Assembly (NCBI GenBank): GCA_016200765.1
Contig: JACQEC010000241.1
Location: 1 to 16,225 of the forward strand
DNA from: Chloroflexota bacterium
Lineage (GTDB): Bacteria > Chloroflexota > Anaerolineae > JACRMK01
Reading direction: 5' to 3'
Length of the DNA stretch: 16,225 nt
A program made the translations under genes and the position numbers. This document shows positions 6,357-12,444 of this stretch, piece after piece. The number at the start of each line of letters is the position of its first letter. The stretch's first letter is position 1. The notes under the pieces are model-generated. The model had not been told where the DNA came from. It saw nothing but the letters and a program-made list of their open reading frames with translations, and did not search any database.

Positions 6357-6388
6357 ATTCTAATATGCGTATTTATGAATATTATAAT
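6357..6388 (-). promoter_or_regulatory. Candidate ArsR operator
   Basis: This very AT-rich stretch contrasts with the GC-rich surroundings. AATAT (6362-6366) and ATATT (6379-6383) form an inverted pair, and ATTC at 6357-6360 and GAAT at 6377-6380 form another. It overlaps the -10 box and start region of the arsR promoter, where an ArsR-type repressor would block RNA polymerase. The exact half-sites are not certain. Confidence 0.45.
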
Positions 6389-6409
6389 GACGAGAAAGCC
6401 GCCTGTCAA
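6381..6409 (-). promoter_or_regulatory. Consensus sigma70 promoter of the arsR-sqr cluster
   Basis: On the minus strand TTGACA (6409-6404) and TATAAT (6386-6381) are exact consensus -35 and -10 boxes with the ideal 17-nt spacer. Transcription would begin near 6374, about 30 nt before the ArsR start codon. So strong a promoter fits a gene set kept off by a repressor and released on demand. Confidence 0.85.
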
Positions 6410-6438
6410 ACCGGCGCAGAAGTTCTCGCTTGACGAGA

Positions 6439-6467
6439 TTGACCAACCGCGCATCGTGTGATAAGAT
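6439..6467 (+). promoter_or_regulatory. Promoter of the tRNA pair
   Basis: TTGACC (6439-6444) and TAAGAT (6462-6467) are spaced by 17 nt, and TG one base before the -10 box makes it an extended -10. Transcription would start near 6474, about 28 nt before tRNA-Gly. It is divergent from, and only about 30 bp away from, the arsR promoter. Confidence 0.7.
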
Positions 6468-6501
6468 GCAGGTGTTCCAGCGGCAAGCTGAAACGACCCG
6501 C

Positions 6502-6573
6502 GCGGGTGTAATTCAGTGGTAGAATGCCTCCCTTCCAAGGAGGACGTCAGGGGTTCGAATCCCCTCACCCGCT
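6502..6573 (+). tRNA. tRNA-Gly (anticodon TCC)
   Basis: The cloverleaf closes well. The acceptor GCGGGTG pairs with CACCCGC and is followed by discriminator T. The anticodon stem CCTCC/GGAGG holds the loop CTTCCAA with anticodon TCC, which reads GGA and GGG codons. The T-arm is CAGGG-GTTCGAATC-type with the usual TTCGAAT loop. The length is 72 nt. The 3' CCA is not encoded. It is the first gene of a two-tRNA transcript. Confidence 0.95.
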
Positions 6574-6582
6574 CTCACCTCC

Positions 6583-6655
6583 GGGCCTGTAGCTCAATGG
6601 TCAGAGCACCGCCCTCATAAGGCGTTGGTTGCTGGTTCGACCCCAGCCGGGCCCA
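6583..6655 (+). tRNA. tRNA with CAT anticodon, probably tRNA-Ile2 (lysidine type)
   Basis: The acceptor GGGCCTG pairs with CGGGCCC (one G-U pair) with discriminator A; the D-arm is GCTC/GAGC, the anticodon loop CTCATAA and the T-arm GCTGG/CCAGC. The length is 73 nt and CCA is not encoded. A paired first base excludes initiator tRNA-Met. C4-G69 and C5-G68 in the acceptor are features by which TilS, as I recall from E. coli, tells Ile2 from elongator Met, and the TTGGTTGCTGG segment resembles ileX. CAT would then be modified to read AUA. Elongator tRNA-Met remains possible. Confidence 0.85.
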
Positions 6656-6660
6656 TTGCG

Positions 6661-6688
6661 AAAGCCGAGCCGAATGCGCTCGGCTTTT
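6661..6688 (+). terminator. Intrinsic terminator after the tRNA pair
   Basis: AAAGCCGAGC at 6661-6670 pairs with GCTCGGCTTT at 6678-6687 around a 7-nt loop, and the right arm ends in a short T-run (6685-6688). It begins 6 nt after the second tRNA. The T-run is short because the A/T part is in the stem. Confidence 0.8.
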
Positions 6689-6714
6689 GACTATCTGCAA
6701 CAGGAATATGAGCC

Positions 6715-8427
6715 ATGCCCGATTTCTCCCGCCTGACCCGCTTCACGGCGCGCCGCTTTGTGCCGGACAACTTCGACCCCGCCGACTGGCCGCAGATTGA
6801 AACGCTCTATGACCAGTTGGTCGAGCGCAACCTCGGCAGCGCGCCCGCGCTGGAAGCGTTCCTGCGCGACTGGAGCGAGTTCGACGACGCGATGGACGAG
6901 GACGCGAAGCGCCGCTATATCGCCATGACCTGCCAGACCGACGATCAGGCCGCCGTGGACGCCTACAAGTTTCTGGTCACCGTCATCCTGCCGCGCCAGA
7001 AGCCGCGCGCCAACGAGTTGGAAAAACATTACCTCGCCGCGCCCGCGCGTCAGGCGCTGTTGCCCGCGCGCTACGCCCTGCTCGACCGCCAGCTGGCGGC
7101 GCGCGCCGCGCTCTTCCGCGAGGCCAACGTGCCGCTGGAAACCGAGCAAGACTTGCTGACGCATGAGTATCAGGCGATCATGGGCGCGCTGACCGTGCAG
7201 TTTGACGGCGCCGAGCGCACGCTGGCGCAGATGGGCCCCATCATGGAAGAAACTGACCGCGCGCGGCGCGAAGCCGCCTTCCGCGCCGTCGGCGAGCGCC
7301 GCTATCAGGAGCGTGAAAAACTCGACGCGCTCTTCGATCAACTGCGCGACCTGCGCGCGCAGATGGCCGCGAACGCCGACTACGCCAACTACCGCGACTA
7401 TATGTTCGACGCCATGCTGCGCTTCGACTACACGCCCGCCGACTGCTTTTCATTCCACAGCGCGGTCGAAACGCACGTCGTCCCGCTGATCCAGAAGATT
7501 TACGCCCGCCGCCGCGCGCAGATGCAGCTCGACAGCCTGCGCCCGTGGGACACCCAGCCCGACCCGCTGGGCCGCCCACCCCTGCGCCCGTTCAAGACCG
7601 CCCGCGAGTTGATTGACGGTTGCGCGCGCATCTTCGAGCGGGTTGACCCGCAGCTGGGGAGCCAGTTCCGCCAGCTGGACGACTCCGGCTTGCTGGATTT
7701 GGAGAACCGCAAGGGCAAGGCCCCCGGCGGCTATCAGGAGTTCTTCAACGAAGCGCGCCTGCCGTTCATCTTTATGAACGCCGTCGGCGCGCAATACGAC
7801 GTGGAAACGCTCCTGCACGAGGGCGGCCACGCCTTCAACGCCCTGGCCGCGCGCTCCGAGTGGCTCGGCCCGTACCGCCATCCGCCATTGGAGTTCGCCG
7901 AAGTCGCCTCGATGGGCATGGAGTTGATCGCCGCGGATTATCTGGAGGAGTTCCACGCGCCCGCCGACGCCGCGCGCGCGCGCAACGACCACCTTGAGGG
8001 CATCGTCACCCTGCTGGGCTGGATTGCCACAGTGGATGCCTTCCAGCACTGGCTCTACACCTACCCCCGGCACACGCAGGCCGAGCGCGCCGCGCAGTGG
8101 GCGCAGACCTACCGGCGCTTCAACGGCGCTGTGGATTGGAGGAGCCTCGAACACTTCCTGCAGACTTCGTGGCACCGCCAACTGCACATCTTTGAGGTGC
8201 CGTTCTACTACATTGAATACGGCATCGCGCAGTTGGGCGCCCTGCAGGTCTGGCGCAACCTGCGCCAGAACCGCGCCGACGCCGTTGCCGCCTACCGGCG
8301 CGCGCTGGCGGTGGGCGGCTCGCGTCCTCTGCCGGATATTTACGCCGCGGCGGGTATCCAGTTCCGGTTTGACGCAGAGATCATCGCGCCGCTGATGGAG
8401 ATGCTGGCAAAAGAGTTAGCGCTATAG
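6715..8427 (+). CDS. Oligoendopeptidase F (M3 family zinc metallopeptidase)
   Basis: Cytosolic zinc peptidase that cuts short peptides, usually for peptide recycling or signal-peptide breakdown. The 570-residue protein shows the M3 signature HEGGHAFN: H368 and H372 bind zinc and E369 is the catalytic base, while E396 in PLEFAEVASMGME is the third zinc ligand. The helical N-terminal half (about 1-330) and the C-terminal segment with FYYIEYGIAQLGALQVW (about 505) are typical of the M3B/PepF group, where Tyr and His residues near the C-terminus line the substrate channel. The length is normal for the family. AGGA lies 9 nt before the ATG. It follows the tRNA terminator by only 26 nt, so its promoter may overlap the terminator or readthrough may serve it. 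It ends 1 nt from the convergent glycosyltransferase gene. Confidence 0.92.
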   Translation: MPDFSRLTRFTARRFVPDNFDPADWPQIETLYDQLVERNLGSAPALEAFLRDWSEFDDAMDEDAKRRYIAMTCQTDDQAAVDAYKFLVTVILPRQKPRANELEKHYLAAPARQALLPARYALLDRQLAARAALFREANVPLETEQDLLTHEYQAIMGALTVQFDGAERTLAQMGPIMEETDRARREAAFRAVGERRYQEREKLDALFDQLRDLRAQMAANADYANYRDYMFDAMLRFDYTPADCFSFHSAVETHVVPLIQKIYARRRAQMQLDSLRPWDTQPDPLGRPPLRPFKTARELIDGCARIFERVDPQLGSQFRQLDDSGLLDLENRKGKAPGGYQEFFNEARLPFIFMNAVGAQYDVETLLHEGGHAFNALAARSEWLGPYRHPPLEFAEVASMGMELIAADYLEEFHAPADAARARNDHLEGIVTLLGWIATVDAFQHWLYTYPRHTQAERAAQWAQTYRRFNGAVDWRSLEHFLQTSWHRQLHIFEVPFYYIEYGIAQLGALQVWRNLRQNRADAVAAYRRALAVGGSRPLPDIYAAAGIQFRFDAEIIAPLMEMLAKELAL

Positions 8428-8428
8428 G

Positions 8429-10186
8429 TCAGGGCCCGCGCTCCAACAAGAGCACGCGATCCACGCCGCCGGGGCGCAGGGGCGTGGCAAAGGGCAGTTC
8501 GCGCGTCACGTGATAGCCGGGCGGCGGTTGGAACGCGAAAATATAGCGGGGGTCAAGAAGATATTGCCACGGGTCAATCGTCATCGGCTGATCGTGCGCG
8601 CGGATATACGCCGCGCTCGCGTCGTACAGGTACCAGCCGTCCCACTCGTAGCCGCCATCAATCTGCTCGACCGGCACACCCGCCGCTAACAGCGCGCGCC
8701 CCGCATCCCACTTGACTTCATTCCACGCAAAGTAATCGCGCATCAGCGCGGTGGAACAAGCCGCCACGATGACGAAGCCGACCACGCCCACGCGCGCCGA
8801 GAAACGGACCTGCCTCGTCGCATCCAGCAGTAAGATGATCAGCCCCGGCAGCAATGGGAGAAGGTAGCGCTCGAAGTAGGTGAAGAAGGTCAGCGATGCC
8901 AGCGCCAGCAGGAGCGTCGCCCCATAGACCAGCGCGAGTTCCGGCGGCATCGGCGTGCGGATGCGCCCGATGATCAACGCGCAGAAGCCAAGCCCGCACA
9001 GCCCGGCGAGGATCGTCAGCGCCGCCGAGGCTTCCAGCGAAAATACCAGCGGGCGATGCGCGTCCATGTTGTAGGCAAAATAGGAGAGGTACGGGCGCAG
9101 GCCGCGCCGCGTCAGGATGTCGGTCAAGTAGGGAAACCATTGGTCGGTCAGCGCCAACTGCGCCAGCGTGACGGCCAAGACCAGCGCCGACAGCCCCAGC
9201 CCGATCAGCCGCGCACGCGCGAGCCGGAGCCGCTCGCCCAGCGACGCGAGACCGGCCAGCCAGAGCGGCAGTAGGTAAAGCCCGGTCGTGCTCACGGCGA
9301 TAGCCAACCGGCGGCGCAGGACGCCTAAAAAATCCGGCTGAAGCCAGAACCCCAGTGTGCCGCTGAAGGTGCGCGTCCGGTCTGCCCAGTTCGCCCCGCC
9401 CAGAAACTCCGTCCAAAGCCCATACGCGCCGGCCGCGGCCAAGGGAATCGCGCAACCGGCCAGAATCCAGCGCAGGCTGGCCCCCCAATCCTCGCGCCAG
9501 CGAGCAGGCCCCGTCCCCGACTGGATCGGGGACGGATCGGGGGCAGGCCCGCGCCGGACGTGGCGAATCAACACAAACAGACCGAAGGCCGCCGGGATGA
9601 GCAATCCGACCTGTCTCGCCAGAAACGCGCAAGCCGCCAGCGCCGACCCCACCAGCGCCCAGCGCGCATCCCCGCGGCGCACCGCGCGCGTGTAGCCGTA
9701 GAGCGCACCGGAGTAGCCGAACAGGAACGGGATGTCGGTCATGAAGCTGAAGGCCAGATAGACAAAGACCGGCGTGACCATCAACGCCAGCGTCGCCAGC
9801 ACGCGGCGCGGCGCGTCAAAGCCCAATTCGCCCAACAGCGCGTAGAAGAACATCAGCGTGCCTGCCGCCAGCGCCAAGGTCGAGACGCGCAGGGTGGCAA
9901 ACGAGTAGCCGAAGAGGCGGGCGAACAGCGCGCCCCATACCGCCGGGAAGAAGACCGTGGCCTGTGTCACCTCCAGCCGGTGGAAGGCGCCCGTCTGCAA
10001 GAGATTCCACACGGTTTTGGCGTAATCCCAATCGTCCTCAATGGGGAACTCGCGCAGGGGCGCAACGAGGAGGATCAGTAAGAGGAAGAGACCCAACACG
10101 ATACCCGCGCCCGCGCTGGCGCGATGCCGGGTCAGCCATACCAGCGCGTTGGCGCGTGGCGCGTTCATGTGTTTTAACGGCTTCAT
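8429..10186 (-). CDS. Integral membrane glycosyltransferase 1 (GT-C fold, ArnT/PMT-like)
   Basis: Polytopic membrane protein of 585 residues, probably moving a sugar from a polyprenyl-phosphate donor to a lipid, glycan or protein on the outer face of the membrane. A first membrane helix (about 27-44) is followed by the acidic loop motif EDDWDY (50-55), where GT-C enzymes keep their catalytic Asp/Glu. About ten more hydrophobic segments follow, then a soluble C-terminal part of about 90 residues (from about 490) with many aromatic residues. The substrate is unknown. Around residues 213-225 the loop carries an in-frame 39-bp insertion encoding PDPSPIQSGT between two GPA copies. Two ATGs lie close together (10186 and 10168) and neither has a strong ribosome site. 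It starts 22 nt after the DinB gene, likely as an operon, and ends 1 nt from pepF. Confidence 0.82.
   Translation of the reverse strand: MKPLKHMNAPRANALVWLTRHRASAGAGIVLGLFLLLILLVAPLREFPIEDDWDYAKTVWNLLQTGAFHRLEVTQATVFFPAVWGALFARLFGYSFATLRVSTLALAAGTLMFFYALLGELGFDAPRRVLATLALMVTPVFVYLAFSFMTDIPFLFGYSGALYGYTRAVRRGDARWALVGSALAACAFLARQVGLLIPAAFGLFVLIRHVRRGPAPDPSPIQSGTGPARWREDWGASLRWILAGCAIPLAAAGAYGLWTEFLGGANWADRTRTFSGTLGFWLQPDFLGVLRRRLAIAVSTTGLYLLPLWLAGLASLGERLRLARARLIGLGLSALVLAVTLAQLALTDQWFPYLTDILTRRGLRPYLSYFAYNMDAHRPLVFSLEASAALTILAGLCGLGFCALIIGRIRTPMPPELALVYGATLLLALASLTFFTYFERYLLPLLPGLIILLLDATRQVRFSARVGVVGFVIVAACSTALMRDYFAWNEVKWDAGRALLAAGVPVEQIDGGYEWDGWYLYDASAAYIRAHDQPMTIDPWQYLLDPRYIFAFQPPPGYHVTRELPFATPLRPGGVDRVLLLERGP
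9504..9550. repeat. In-frame palindromic insertion inside glycosyltransferase 1
   Basis: A perfect 10-bp inverted repeat (CCGTCCCCGA at 9511-9520, TCGGGGACGG at 9526-9535, 5-nt loop) lies between two exact copies of GCAGGCCC at 9504-9511 and 9543-9550. The unit from one copy to the next is 39 bp, that is 13 codons, so it keeps the reading frame. This is the footprint expected of a tiny palindromic element with an 8-bp target duplication. Confidence 0.6.
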
Positions 10187-10208
10187 GAGTTACGCGAACG
10201 CGGAACGC

Positions 10209-10754
10209 TCAACGCGGCAATAACTCGCGCGCGTACTGCGCTTCGCCCAGATGCTTGAGCGTGTGGAACATCACGTGCGTCAGCACCCCGGCCTGCGTGG
10301 TGGGAGAAGACCACCACGGTATCCGAACCTCGCGCGTTAACGTCTCGTCGCTGGCCGTGCTGAGGTGCTCCTGCGCGCGCCCCCACAGCGCGTCCAGATA
10401 CTCTTCGAGCGCACCGGCTTGCGGCTGAACCAGAGCCACATCCTCCGCCGTGAAGCCTGTTCCCATGCCGGAGCCGTCCGTGCCCCGCCCGCCGACATCG
10501 AAGCCGAGCCTCTGCGGCCAGCCTTGCGGCTCGTACAACTGCTCGCCCGCGCCCATATAAAAATGATATTCATCCCACGCGCGCAGGGCGTGCCAGACCA
10601 GAAAGGCGATGCTGTTGGCGCCGGCGTGAGGCCGCCAGCGCAACTGCTCGGCACTGAGACCATTCAACGCGCGCGCAACCTCGCTCCTCATGCGCCCCAT
10701 CTGGGGGAGCAACAGTTCGGCATCGGAACTGCACGCCGCGAAAGCGAAGGACAC
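10209..10754 (-). CDS. DinB-family metal-binding protein
   Basis: Cytosolic four-helix-bundle protein of 181 residues in the DinB/YfiT-like superfamily. Members use three histidines to bind a divalent metal; some are thiol-dependent transferases, but most have no known reaction. Here H55 (VWHALRAWDEYH) and the C-terminal HVMFHTLKHLGEAQYARE with H160, H164 and H168 supply the ligands. RSEVARALNGLSAEQLRWRP is the typical N-terminal helix and turn. I take the GTG at 10754 as start because GGAGGTGA lies four bases upstream and it matches the start of the conserved helix. It precedes glycosyltransferase 1 by 22 nt on the same strand. A link in function is not evident. The substrate cannot be told. 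Confidence 0.85.
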   Translation of the reverse strand: MSFAFAACSSDAELLLPQMGRMRSEVARALNGLSAEQLRWRPHAGANSIAFLVWHALRAWDEYHFYMGAGEQLYEPQGWPQRLGFDVGGRGTDGSGMGTGFTAEDVALVQPQAGALEEYLDALWGRAQEHLSTASDETLTREVRIPWWSSPTTQAGVLTHVMFHTLKHLGEAQYARELLPR

Positions 10755-10838
10755 GGGCTCACCTCCATCGTTGCGGGGTCCGGCTTCAGGCGAAGTTGCC
10801 CTTGCTCCGGCTTTTATGGTATGGTTGAAGTCCGCCGT

Positions 10839-10847
10839 ATTGTATCA
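10839..10847 (-). promoter_or_regulatory. Possible extended -10 promoter for dinB
   Basis: On the minus strand TGATACAAT forms an extended -10 box (TG-N-TACAAT) about 85 nt before the GTG start. No -35 box of quality is visible. On the plus strand a weak TTGCCC-N18-TATGGT pair (10796-10825) might serve the divergent glycosyltransferase. Confidence 0.3.
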
Positions 10848-10866
10848 CAACCCGGGGCGTTGACCG

Positions 10867-12369
10867 ATGTTGGCCGTCAAATCCGTTCATCTATCCATCC
10901 CGCGCGCGCTCAGCCTGGAGCGGCTGACCACACTGATCTTGTGTGGTTTCATCCTCGCTTACGGCATCGTTGCGCTGGCGCGCGTCGCCTATCCTTTCGA
11001 CCTCGACTTCCTCGAAGACGACAATTTGATCGAGGCGTGGCGTTTCTCACAAGGATGGCCGGTCTTTGTCGCGCCGAACGCCGACTTTGTGCCCCACGCG
11101 TACGCCCCGCTCTACATGCTCCTTTCAGCCGACCTGTTCAAGTTGAGCGGCGTGGGATTTTCGCCGATGCGCCTGCTGTCGCTGGCCGCGACGGTCGCCA
11201 CCGCCATTTTGCTGGGGTGGGCCGGTTATGCGATCAGCCGCCGGAGCGCGGTGGCCTTGATCGGGCCCGGCCTGTTCCTGGCCGGTTACGCGCTGACCGG
11301 CGCGCAATACGAACTGGCGCGCGTGGATTCGCTGATGTTGGCGCTGGTCATCGGGGGAACCCTGCTCGGCGTCATGGGCGCGCATTCGCGGCGCGCGGTC
11401 GCGCTCTCTGCGCTGTGCCTGGCGCTGGCGTTCTTCAGCAAGCAGACCGGGTTGATCTTCGGGGTCGGCATGGCCGGGTATCTGTTCGCGACGCGCCGCC
11501 GCCACACCGGGACGTTTCTACTGCTCCTAGCCTTGATGATTGGCATCCCGCTGATCGTCATGGACAGCCTGACGGGAGGCTGGTCCACGCGCTACCTGCT
11601 GGAGGTGCCGGGAAGCGACCCGCTGGCTATCGGTCGCGTCATCTCCTACGTCCGTCATGACCTCCTGCAAAGTCTGGGGCCGTTGTGCGCCATCACACTG
11701 GCGAGCATCGTCTTGGGCCGGGGCGGGCCGCCACTGGAGCATCCCATCGCGCGCGCGTGGCCGTGGTTCGCGCTGGTCGCGCTCGCGGCCAGCGGCTGGA
11801 TGCGCGCGCGGCTTGGGGGCAATCTCAACTCGTTAATCCCGGCCTACACATTTCTCTGCTTGATGCCCGCGATTCTGCTCGACAGTCTGGCCGCGGCGCG
11901 CCCCGCGCTCGGCGTAACAGGGCGCCGGTTGGTGTATCTGGCGGTAATCGGGCAGTGCGTGATAGGGGTGTATAACCCGGCGTCGGAGATCCCCGGCGCG
12001 GCCATGCAGGAGAGCGGCTGGCGGCTGATCCAGCGCATTGCCCAGATGCCCGGGCCGGTGCTGGTCGCCGAGCATCCCTATTACGCGCTCCTGGCCGGAA
12101 AGGCGCCGGGCGTCTCGCTGACCGCGCTCTGGCACGCCCGCGGGCGCGGCGCATCCCCATTGCCGGACGATCTGGCACAGCGCATCCGGCAACAATCCTA
12201 CGCGGCGATTATCACCGACGAGGGCACCTATCCCGAAGTCGAGGCCGATTTGGACGCGCTGATAGCCGCGTCCTACCCGGTTCGCGCGCCGCTGGGCGCG
12301 CAGGACGCGCCGCCCACCCTCAGCGGCGTCATCGTTCAGCCGGCGTGGGTCTATACGCCGGGCGAGTAA
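10867..12369 (+). CDS. Integral membrane glycosyltransferase 2 (GT-C fold, ArnT-like)
   Basis: Polytopic membrane protein of 500 residues with a first hydrophobic segment at about 20-40, then an acidic loop DLDFLEDD (45-52) at the place where GT-C glycosyltransferases hold the catalytic acidic residues, and PHAYAPLYM (76-84), a common feature of the first periplasmic loop. About ten more hydrophobic segments follow, then a soluble C-terminal part (from about 385) with an AEHPYYALLAG segment. It likely uses a polyprenyl-phosphate sugar; acceptor unknown. Its layout matches glycosyltransferase 1 (EDD at 50-52 in both), but sequence similarity by eye is low. The ATG lacks a clear ribosome site; a TTG (10860) 7 nt upstream is out of frame, so the start is moderately certain. 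It is divergent from dinB and convergent with kimA. Confidence 0.8.
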   Translation: MLAVKSVHLSIPRALSLERLTTLILCGFILAYGIVALARVAYPFDLDFLEDDNLIEAWRFSQGWPVFVAPNADFVPHAYAPLYMLLSADLFKLSGVGFSPMRLLSLAATVATAILLGWAGYAISRRSAVALIGPGLFLAGYALTGAQYELARVDSLMLALVIGGTLLGVMGAHSRRAVALSALCLALAFFSKQTGLIFGVGMAGYLFATRRRHTGTFLLLLALMIGIPLIVMDSLTGGWSTRYLLEVPGSDPLAIGRVISYVRHDLLQSLGPLCAITLASIVLGRGGPPLEHPIARAWPWFALVALAASGWMRARLGGNLNSLIPAYTFLCLMPAILLDSLAAARPALGVTGRRLVYLAVIGQCVIGVYNPASEIPGAAMQESGWRLIQRIAQMPGPVLVAEHPYYALLAGKAPGVSLTALWHARGRGASPLPDDLAQRIRQQSYAAIITDEGTYPEVEADLDALIAASYPVRAPLGAQDAPPTLSGVIVQPAWVYTPGE

Positions 12370-12390
12370 GCGCCCCACGTTCGTCAGCGA

Positions 12391-12444
12391 ATAGCCGATA
12401 GCCGATAGCAAACCGCCATCGGCCATCGGCCATCAGCCATCGGC
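12391..12444 (-). repeat. Inverted heptamer repeats between convergent genes
   Basis: Two short tandem arrays of period 7 face each other: CGATAGC-type units (12391-12409, about 2.7 copies) and GCCATCG-type units (12415-12444, about 4 copies). They are reverse complements except for one base per unit. That base gives a U-G wobble on the minus strand but an A-C mismatch on the plus strand, so a long hairpin would form mainly in minus-strand RNA, after kimA. The kimA stop codon lies inside the second array. Confidence 0.7.

Noticed and set aside
6583..6655. Initiator tRNA-Met
   Set aside because: The first acceptor pair is G-C rather than mismatched, and the anticodon stem lacks the three consecutive G-C pairs of initiators.
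7450..8187. Minus-strand open frame of 245 codons inside pepF
   Set aside because: It is antisense to the zinc-binding half of PepF, with composition of a shadow frame and no ribosome site or motifs.
10365..11660. Plus-strand open frame of 431 codons over dinB and glycosyltransferase 2
   Set aside because: It crosses the dinB gene in antisense and overlaps the glycosyltransferase in another frame. Low-complexity Arg/Ala sequence, no recognisable domain.
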